23,845 bases of DNA from a virus: IMG/VR virus record IMGVR_UViG_3300018023_000033, positions 1 through 23,845 of that record. One strand, 5' to 3'. This document shows, in pieces, positions 15,122 to 20,852 of the stretch (its first letter is position 1; every line of letters starts with the position of its first letter). The translations under genes were made by a program, and so were the position numbers. Below the pieces are notes generated by a model. The model was not told the origin of the DNA and did not search any database. It worked only from the letters and a program-made list of their open reading frames with translations.

Positions 15122-15999
15122 TAGTTTTGTATCCCCCTATTCGAGACTTCATGTATCCCAGAGTGTGCTCTCATGAAAGCGGAATCACCACTTCTGATTC
15201 TATCCCCCCTCACTATTCCCTCGGACCCGCAAACAATGCATTTAACCGCCCACTTGGATTGGGGATTAGACGCTACTAAAGACATGGGAATTACGTTTCC
15301 AAAATCTTGTCCTTGCAGATTTATTAAATGGGCTTTTCGGTTTTTCTCTTTTGACTCATCACTATGGTGTTTTCCACGGAAGGAACTTGGGGTACCTTTT
15401 TTGACCTCGCTAATACGTTTTTTCGTTTTCTCTGAATGATGTTTCCCACGCCGGGGGTCTGGCTGTAGCAGACGTTTAATCCGTATTTTATTACATGTCT
15501 CAGGCGTGCGTTTTAATCCAGCAATTGCCTGTTTAATTTTTTCAAGACCTTCCGGGGTATGCCACGATGAACTATTCCTATGCCCCACTATCATTTGTGT
15601 TAAGAAATGTTGTTTTATTTCAGGGTTAGTCCACATTTGTTTGTGGTGAGTAGATATTTTTTGACGAGTTTCTTGAGATAACGGTCCTGTATGTCCTTCC
15701 CCACCCTTACAAATGTTGTACCCATACTCGGGGTCTTGTGACCGCAGAAATTTGATAAAATCCCTCTCGGTTTCGTTAAGCTCTTCTTTTGTTTGGATAT
15801 CCGAACGAAGGGCATGAATGGACCAAGAGGAGGAAAGGGGATGTTTACGCATAGAGGCGAATAAATAAGAACCCCCCTTACCCTCATTGTGTTTTGCGGC
15901 GGAAAATTTACGCTGCAAGTAGGCTTTAAGGTTATCCCCTTTGTGCTGTCCAACGTAGTACTTCCCGGTTTCGTGATTGACAATAAGATAAATGAACAT
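15121..15999 (-). CDS. GIY-YIG homing endonuclease (292 aa), paralogue of 18144-18851
   Basis: GIY-YIG nuclease, free-standing. The catalytic domain is residues 1-105: IYL (3-5) and KYYVG (13-17) stand for GIY and YIG, and the metal-binding Glu is in NETERDFIKFL (E76 or E78). The linker and tail hold NUMOD3-type repeats (two GKHHSE/D-type segments at about 195 and 220). A C-terminal module contains a CxxC (KCIVCGSEG) and is typical of DNA-binding tails in these enzymes. The first 105 residues are nearly the same as in the gene at 18144-18851, while the tails are unrelated. The gene is AT-rich, lies between two structural genes, and its stop overlaps the next ATG. Its start lies behind a 9-bp hairpin. 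Confidence 0.9.
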   Translation of the reverse strand: MFIYLIVNHETGKYYVGQHKGDNLKAYLQRKFSAAKHNEGKGGSYLFASMRKHPLSSSWSIHALRSDIQTKEELNETERDFIKFLRSQDPEYGYNICKGGEGHTGPLSQETRQKISTHHKQMWTNPEIKQHFLTQMIVGHRNSSSWHTPEGLEKIKQAIAGLKRTPETCNKIRIKRLLQPDPRRGKHHSEKTKKRISEVKKGTPSSFRGKHHSDESKEKNRKAHLINLQGQDFGNVIPMSLVASNPQSKWAVKCIVCGSEGIVRGDRIRSGDSAFMRAHSGIHEVSNRGIQN

Positions 16000-16032
16000 G
16001 AACCTTCCTCCTATAAGTGCTTTGGAAAGTTC
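16000..16032 (-). promoter_or_regulatory. 9-bp hairpin around the ribosome site of the GIY-YIG gene
   Basis: On the minus strand GAACTTTCC (from 16032-16024) pairs with GGAAGGTTC (16008-16000): nine pairs including one G-U, with a 15-base loop. AGGAGG spans the loop and the 3' arm, and the arm ends immediately before the ATG at 15999. It should hinder ribosome access. Its regulatory role is inferred. Confidence 0.55.
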
Positions 16033-16044
16033 GTTTTTTACTTT

Positions 16045-17355
16045 CTAATTTTGTATCCTCCCAAACGTGACGGTCCTCCCTACCGGGGGTTCAATAGTGT
16101 TCTCGAAAGGCTTATCCGGTTGCTCCCGGATATTCACGATAGGTTCTCCATCACCCTTAAGGTGGAGCGGGTCGATGCCTTGGTCCGGGTTATCCCGATA
16201 GATGGGGTTGTAAAGTGTCGGCAGGCCGGTGTTGATGGGAATGAGATAACGGGTGTCACCCTCGGTCAGTAATTGAACGCCGAAGTCCTGTTGGAGGAGT
16301 ATGCCTCTCGGTTGTTTGTAAGTGACGCCGTGAATGACCAGACGTTCCCCAGTCCGGCGAATGATGAGGTCACCATCCTGTACAATGGGGGTATTGGTCA
16401 GGTAACTTTTCGATTCACGGGTCGCTTTGATACCCCCGCCTTCGTCCAGTTCACGGACAAGCGCCGTGTCAGGGGGGACGTAGAGAAAGTCATAGGGACC
16501 GTAGTAACCTCCGACGACCCCGGTTTCAAAGCAAACTTTGCATCCGTGACGGGGAGTACCCATTCCCGCCTCGGGGCGCACGCAGCCGCAAGGTTCTCCA
16601 CGGGTCCGGCGAAACATTATATAAGCGGGTTCGCCCACCTGTTCAAAAACCCAGTGGTTGCGGTTTACCATTTCTTTGTATTCCCAAGTAATCTGGTCTA
16701 CTTCTTGGGTATTCACAACGGGAGCGGCTGGTGCTCCGGGCTTGTGGATTTCTCCGCCATCACCCACCCCTACTACCGTGTAGAATTGCCGTGCCAGCGA
16801 GGTGTAGATGTCCACGTAGTTGGCTAGCCTCTTGAAAAATGCCTTTACTTCCTGAATGCCAGCATAGTTGGCGACGACGACGTTATCCGTGGAAACCACC
16901 GCTGTATCCGACACCGCTCCACCCTTGGCAAGAGTGTTGTCCATAGGGAACCAGACGGTCTGGTCTAGTGCCCGTACCTCTGTGGGACGTATCTCACTCT
17001 TATTGTTAAACATGTCGGTGAGGACAATCTTTATGTCATCAGGGTTGTTGGCTACCATGGGACGAGTCGCCACAATGTTGGAATAGGGGATCTCTGGGAG
17101 CTTGAAACCCCAGCGGCCCAACTCTCCCTGTTCTACCCAGTCCTGCGGGCGTACAATGAACTCCACCTTTTCAAGGTAAGCTTGGTCTCTCCAGAAGTGT
17201 CCCCGCCATGTTCCCTTATTGAGCTTTTTCCAATTGCTTGGATGGTCGTAGGCCCGGTAGATATTATAGCCCCTCGTTGCCTCGGGGTCGTCCACCCACC
17301 ACAGGTCCCGGCTGCCAACATAACTCGAATTGATGACCAGTAATTCGCTAATCAT
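16045..17355 (-). CDS. Probable virion structural protein with a four-Cys cluster (436 aa)
   Basis: A 436-residue protein rich in Trp, Tyr and Pro, beginning MISELLVINSSYVGSRDLWW. No enzyme motif is visible. An internal knuckle has C256, C258, C272 and C275 (EPCGCVRPEAGMGTPRHGCK and on), which could hold one zinc. The rest is probably beta-rich, and its place among tail-region genes argues for a virion component. It starts 8 bases inside the end of the upstream phosphatase gene, so translation is likely coupled. It ends GRIQN-stop, and the endonuclease inserted downstream ends in the same Ile-Gln-Asn (see findings). The named family is unknown. Confidence 0.75.
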   Translation of the reverse strand: MISELLVINSSYVGSRDLWWVDDPEATRGYNIYRAYDHPSNWKKLNKGTWRGHFWRDQAYLEKVEFIVRPQDWVEQGELGRWGFKLPEIPYSNIVATRPMVANNPDDIKIVLTDMFNNKSEIRPTEVRALDQTVWFPMDNTLAKGGAVSDTAVVSTDNVVVANYAGIQEVKAFFKRLANYVDIYTSLARQFYTVVGVGDGGEIHKPGAPAAPVVNTQEVDQITWEYKEMVNRNHWVFEQVGEPAYIMFRRTRGEPCGCVRPEAGMGTPRHGCKVCFETGVVGGYYGPYDFLYVPPDTALVRELDEGGGIKATRESKSYLTNTPIVQDGDLIIRRTGERLVIHGVTYKQPRGILLQQDFGVQLLTEGDTRYLIPINTGLPTLYNPIYRDNPDQGIDPLHLKGDGEPIVNIREQPDKPFENTIEPPVGRTVTFGRIQN

Positions 17356-17950
17356 TCTTCACCACCACCCAATCCCTTTTCACCTCTATCCACTCACCCG
17401 GTGGTATTTCATTCGCCTCACTGTAAGTGAATGTGAAGTCGGATATTTCCGGCAATCCATTGAATAACCACTTCGTCCCCAGCATGATGTTCTGGAGGTG
17501 AGTGCAGACTAGAACCTCCCCATCCTCGGGAGCTTGATAAATGATTTGCTTAATGGCTTCTATCAACTTTTCGAGGAAAGTGTTCATGGATTCCCCACCC
17601 TTGGGGAACAAATCCCGGCCCGCTCCCGTAGCAAGGATTCCCAGTACATCCTTTACTTCATCTACAGGTTTGCCATTCATAATGCCGTAGTCTCGGCTTT
17701 TGAGGCCGTCTAGTTTATCTACCTTTAACCCATACTCATGGGCTACAGTGGTTGCCAATATGGAAGCCCGCTCCAATGGGCTGGAATACACCTGTTTGAT
17801 GCAGCAGTATTGACCCCTTAATTTTTCAACTATCAGTGGTATCTGAGCGAATCCAGCCGGGGACAGAGGGATGTCAAGCGCCCCCCGGAGCCGAATTGGC
17901 TCCATGTTGTAGGCCGTCTGAGGATGACGAAGAAAGATGATTCGCTTCAA
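17348..17950 (-). CDS. Histidine phosphatase superfamily protein (phosphoglycerate-mutase-like)
   Basis: A 200-residue phosphatase of the branch with catalytic phospho-histidine. H9 lies in FLRHPQTAYN (RHP instead of the usual RHG), followed by RLRGALDIPLSPAGFAQ, YSSPLERASILATT with R61, RDYGIMNGKP around D87, KGGESMNTF, and the second catalytic His H151 in VCTHLQNI. All residues expected for catalysis are present. The substrate is unknown; the superfamily acts on sugar phosphates, nucleotides and proteins. The start is TTG at 17950 with AGGTAGGA just upstream, 3 bases after the previous stop. The 3' end overlaps the next gene. It is a distant relative of the phosphatase domain in the 13394-15121 ORF. 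Confidence 0.88.
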   Translation of the reverse strand: MKRIIFLRHPQTAYNMEPIRLRGALDIPLSPAGFAQIPLIVEKLRGQYCCIKQVYSSPLERASILATTVAHEYGLKVDKLDGLKSRDYGIMNGKPVDEVKDVLGILATGAGRDLFPKGGESMNTFLEKLIEAIKQIIYQAPEDGEVLVCTHLQNIMLGTKWLFNGLPEISDFTFTYSEANEIPPGEWIEVKRDWVVVKND

Positions 17951-17953
17951 GTC

Positions 17954-18136
17954 CTACCTCGGTTTCTTACAATAAGGGCATTTTACCGGCTCATCCGAAT
18001 CAGGGCAGAAGTCTTGCCCACTGGGTAGGATGAGAGCGTCTTTCACGCCCGTGATAATGATGCGCCAAGTCCCGTCCGGCCGCCCCGTCATTGATATCTG
18101 AGGGTTATCACCGTTATCTCCGAGGATATGGAGCAT
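17954..18136 (-). CDS. Small hypothetical protein with C-terminal Cys pair (60 aa)
   Basis: A 60-residue protein starting MLHILGDNGDNPQISMTGRP and ending EPVKCPYCKKPR. A single CxxC at the C-terminus plus an earlier Cys in DFCPDSDE suggests a small metal site. The ribosome site is strong (TAGGAGGAAT before the ATG) and lies at the stop of the upstream GIY-YIG gene. Spacing to the phosphatase is 3 bases, so it is probably cotranslated. No family is recognised. Confidence 0.65.
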   Translation of the reverse strand: MLHILGDNGDNPQISMTGRPDGTWRIIITGVKDALILPSGQDFCPDSDEPVKCPYCKKPR

Positions 18137-18143
18137 ATTCCTC

Positions 18144-18851
18144 CTACAAAGATGGTTTACAAAGTAAACATTCTGGGTTAATCAACCCTCGGTTGACATG
18201 CCAGCGAACATGTTGGGCTTTCCTACGGCTGTTTCTTTCAATGCTGATTTTGGCGGCCCTTTGCTTGGCTTCCCGTGTTCCAGCCCTGCCCCCCAGTATG
18301 TGGGCCTCGTGGGACAGGCGTGCTGACATTTCTTTGGGGTGCTCTGCCGCATACTTCCTACAGCCTTCGGCCCGTGGTGCTTCGTCCTGCAAGACACGGG
18401 CAGCCTTAATCTTGTCGATAGTCTCTTGTGATGTAGGATGCCCTTTCATAATCTCACTCCAGTGTTCCCGGAAGTTCGGTTGCGCCCATCTTTGTTTCAG
18501 AGCTTCGGTCACCTTGGCTCTCGCCGCAGGTCCGTGCGGCCCCGTGAACCCCTCCCCTCTCCGGCATATGTTGTAGCCATATTCAGGGTCAGTTGCCCTA
18601 AGAAATTTGATGAAGTCCCGCTCCGTCTCGTCTAATTCGGATTTTGTTTGGATGTCGGCCCGGAGGGCGTGTATGGACCAAGAAGAGGGAAGGGGATGCT
18701 TACGCATGGAGTTATAAAGACGGGAACGACTGGAGATTCCCTTTTGAGCGTGATGAAACTTCTGCTGTAGGTATTTTTTTAGGTTGTTCCCCTTATGCTG
18801 ACCGACATAGTACTTCCCAGTCTCGTGGTTGACAATCAGATAGATGAACAT
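18144..18851 (-). CDS. GIY-YIG homing endonuclease (235 aa), paralogue of 15121-15999
   Basis: GIY-YIG nuclease, free-standing. The catalytic domain (1-105) is almost the same as that of the gene at 15121-15999: MFIYLIVNHETGKYYVGQ at the start, then SSWSIHALRADIQTK and ETERDFIKFLR with the metal-binding Glu. After GFTGP the two proteins diverge completely. This tail has an Arg/Ala-rich NUMOD3-like part and ends WHVNRGLINPECLLCKPSL, sharing the H-x-N-R-G...C-x-x-C pattern with the gene at 2607-3305. The frame is open five codons upstream, but GAGGGGG sits just before the ATG at 18851, which also aligns with the paralogue. The 3' end holds a perfect inverted repeat GTTTAC/GTAAAC (18155-18169). 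Confidence 0.9.
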   Translation of the reverse strand: MFIYLIVNHETGKYYVGQHKGNNLKKYLQQKFHHAQKGISSRSRLYNSMRKHPLPSSWSIHALRADIQTKSELDETERDFIKFLRATDPEYGYNICRRGEGFTGPHGPAARAKVTEALKQRWAQPNFREHWSEIMKGHPTSQETIDKIKAARVLQDEAPRAEGCRKYAAEHPKEMSARLSHEAHILGGRAGTREAKQRAAKISIERNSRRKAQHVRWHVNRGLINPECLLCKPSL

Positions 18852-18853
18852 AC

Positions 18854-18886
18854 ACAACCCCCTCATATAAATACCGAGAAAGTTGT
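18854..18886 (-). promoter_or_regulatory. 11-bp hairpin burying the ribosome site of the GIY-YIG gene
   Basis: On the minus strand ACAACTTTCTC (from 18886-18876) pairs with GAGGGGGTTGT (18864-18854) along all 11 positions, three of them G-U, with an 11-base loop. The GAGGGGG ribosome site is entirely within the stem, 2 bases before the ATG at 18851. Translational control is inferred. Confidence 0.6.
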
Positions 18887-18890
18887 TTTT

Positions 18891-19814
18891 CTATCCGAGG
18901 AGCCAACGCTGTTGTCTTAATCCTGCACTGTAAGGCCGGATAGCGGTAATCAGGGGTGCCCATTCTTGGAACTCCTGACCATAGCTTTGGGATAAACTTA
19001 GGTAAAGACTGGACTTGTTGATGTCCAAGCTTACCCCATTCAAGCTGTAGCTGAACTCATCAGCCGCCCAACGTGCGCCCTCAGCGGACAAACAGGATGC
19101 CGCCGCACCCACTGCTGCACAATTTCCCCAATCCTTTGGAAGGTTCTCAAGGCTGTAATTCGTCAAGTTCTTAGGGTTCCACGTGTTCAACTTGCTAATG
19201 TTAATGTCAAGCATCCTTAGTATAGTGGAGTCAAGCCAGATATACCCTACACGAGTGGTGTACCCGGCAACCACCTTCCCCGGCGTCGGTGGACGGAAGT
19301 GGTAGTTGCGGTCTGGGTTGGTATCGCTGATGAGTTCCCGGACTGCCATAATGGCCGGTGTGTACTTATTCTTGGTCAGGGGATGCGGTGTAATAATGAC
19401 AGAGGGAGCCTCGAAGGCGGAATCAGCCGGGTCGATGGGCTGAACGACGAAATCCTCATAGACCCGTGTTTCCGGCTCTCCTTCATATTGGATAAGATAC
19501 CAGACCAGCCGGAAGATTCCCCGCCACAGGGTGGGTATGGTCATGTTGACCCAGTAAGCCCCCACGGAGGCCCGGCGAGGGCACATCCGGGGTTCAGTGG
19601 AAAGAATGAGGCTATCTTCGGGCAGCCGCCCCATGTGGTTTGGTTGCTCGGCATCATACTCATATGCCCGCTGCCCCACTTCGGGGATCTTTTCCGTTAT
19701 CTGAAATATTGAATAGGAGATTGACACGGGGTCAACCATCCGTCCTTTGGAATCCCGGACAAGGATACTAAGGTCCCCCGGTCCCAGTGTTTTCCCTTGA
19801 TTAAGTGTCTCCAT
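18891..19814 (-). CDS. Probable virion structural protein (307 aa)
   Basis: A 307-residue protein beginning METLNQGKTLGPGDLSILVR and ending LRQQRWLLG. The N-terminal half reads as strand-rich (SILVRDSKGRMVDPVSISYS, TLWRGIFRLVWYLIQYEGEP), similar in style to phage tail-associated Ig-like or head-tail proteins. A middle part has Trp, Leu and Asn-rich helices. No catalytic motif is visible. The frame starts at 19847, but GGCAGGAGAGCCAG precedes the ATG at 19814, so this is the likely start. It is the first gene of the minus-strand block and is divergent from the plus-strand genes starting at 19890. Confidence 0.72.
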   Translation of the reverse strand: METLNQGKTLGPGDLSILVRDSKGRMVDPVSISYSIFQITEKIPEVGQRAYEYDAEQPNHMGRLPEDSLILSTEPRMCPRRASVGAYWVNMTIPTLWRGIFRLVWYLIQYEGEPETRVYEDFVVQPIDPADSAFEAPSVIITPHPLTKNKYTPAIMAVRELISDTNPDRNYHFRPPTPGKVVAGYTTRVGYIWLDSTILRMLDINISKLNTWNPKNLTNYSLENLPKDWGNCAAVGAAASCLSAEGARWAADEFSYSLNGVSLDINKSSLYLSLSQSYGQEFQEWAPLITAIRPYSAGLRQQRWLLG

Positions 19815-19889
19815 CTGGCTCTCCTGCCTAAAGAAACGGAAAGTCAATCGAACTAGAAAATAGACTATGGCAATCTATATTGATACACC

Positions 19890-20357
19890 ATGGCGGAACT
19901 CATACAGTGCCGAAAATGTAATACCCCTAAGTCTGAGGAGGAATTTCAACTATTCCGTAATGGAGATACGGTTGGTCGTAGACACGTATGTAGAAGATGT
20001 AGGAACTCTCGAATCATGGCTACCACAAGTCCAACAAGAAGAAATGAGTTGTTTAAGAAAAGAACTGAGAATCTTCCGGGTTGTTGGCTTATTAAATATC
20101 GGTACAAAATGACTCAAGAGGAATACGCTGCTCAATTTGAAAAGCAAGGTGGTGTGTGTGCAATCTGTAAAAGACCCCCCACAGCATGTCGTGCCAAACG
20201 AAGGTTGTGTGTGGACCATAATCACAAGACTAAAAACAATCGAGGGCTTCTTTGCACTTCTTGCAATGTCATATTGGGTCGTTTAGAAAACAATCCCGGA
20301 CCTTTGGAAGCTTTTATTAGATACGTGGCAGAGTGGAAAGAAAAAGAGGAAATCTAA
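19890..20357 (+). CDS. Endonuclease VII-like HNH nuclease (155 aa)
   Basis: Nuclease of the recombination endonuclease VII superfamily. The C-terminal core has C90/C93 (VCAICK), DHNH at 109-112 with the catalytic His, and C122/C125 (GLLCTSCN), which together form the zinc-bound beta-beta-alpha-metal fold. An extra N-terminal treble clef has C7/C10 and C34/C37. Its size equals T4 gp49 (157 aa), but it is AT-rich and isolated between structural genes, so a mobile homing-type nuclease is at least as likely as a Holliday-junction resolvase. The ATG at 19890 fits the conserved N-terminus; no good ribosome site is seen. Another ATG in a different frame lies at 19867. The stop is 2 bases before the next ATG. 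Confidence 0.82.
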   Translation: MAELIQCRKCNTPKSEEEFQLFRNGDTVGRRHVCRRCRNSRIMATTSPTRRNELFKKRTENLPGCWLIKYRYKMTQEEYAAQFEKQGGVCAICKRPPTACRAKRRLCVDHNHKTKNNRGLLCTSCNVILGRLENNPGPLEAFIRYVAEWKEKEEI

Positions 20358-20359
20358 CT

Positions 20360-20740
20360 ATGGCTATATACGCCTTCCGCTGTGATACCTGCGGAGTCCT
20401 TGTTGAAGAACTCATGCCCATGAACAAGGCCACTTTTGAAGACCGCCCCTGCATCCGACCCAACTGTAAAGGAAAATGCGTCTACCAGCTTAAGGGTGCG
20501 CCGGGCCTCAAGACAGACAATATGTCAAATCCCACTTTTGATGTGGTGGTGGGAGCAGATGCCGAAAAGCGCTGGGAGAAAATCCATGAGCGCCAAGCAG
20601 TTAGGGACAAAGTTCGCAAGGAGTCGGGGGAAAAGGCCCTCATCGCCACAAGCAGTGAGAGCTACCGTACCCTGCCGGGCACCAAGCTCCGGGAGGTGGT
20701 AATTCCACCCTCGGCGCAGCCCAAGGTTCTGGGGGAATGA
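20360..20740 (+). CDS. FmdB-like zinc-ribbon protein (126 aa)
   Basis: A 126-residue protein. The N-terminal MAIYAFRCDTCGVLVEELMP and following CIRPNCKGKC form the zinc ribbon typical of the FmdB/CxxC regulatory-type family (two CxxC-like knuckles). The rest is charged, helical around residues 65-95 (AEKRWEKIHERQAVRDKVRK), with a disordered tail. Phages often carry such a gene near structural genes; its function is not established. The frame opens at 20333, but the ATG at 20360 starts exactly at the family's conserved N-terminus. It shares third-position GC with the core phage genes. Confidence 0.75.
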   Translation: MAIYAFRCDTCGVLVEELMPMNKATFEDRPCIRPNCKGKCVYQLKGAPGLKTDNMSNPTFDVVVGADAEKRWEKIHERQAVRDKVRKESGEKALIATSSESYRTLPGTKLREVVIPPSAQPKVLGE

Positions 20741-20852
20741 GGGTTTATCTCTTGCAATCGAAGCAAGAATTAGACTTTCATCCCCATAGTTGAGGAGCAA
20801 GAAATAAATGCCCGTTCAGCGGCCTAATAGCTGAAAATTGAGGAGACTTACT
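20741..20852 (+). promoter_or_regulatory. Leader of the tail sheath gene with two stem-loops
   Basis: A 112-base gap without a gene. TCTTGC (20750-20755) pairs with GCAAGA (20763-20768), and TTCAGC (20815-20820) pairs with GCTGAA (20830-20835), both 6-bp perfect stems. The ribosome site GAGGAGACTTACT follows. No clear promoter is visible and no T-run makes either stem a convincing terminator. Confidence 0.35.

Noticed and set aside
18866-18873. TATAAATA on the plus strand, identical to the T4 late promoter core
   Set aside because: Single occurrence, pointing antisense to the genes here, and located in the loop of the endonuclease hairpin. Probably chance.
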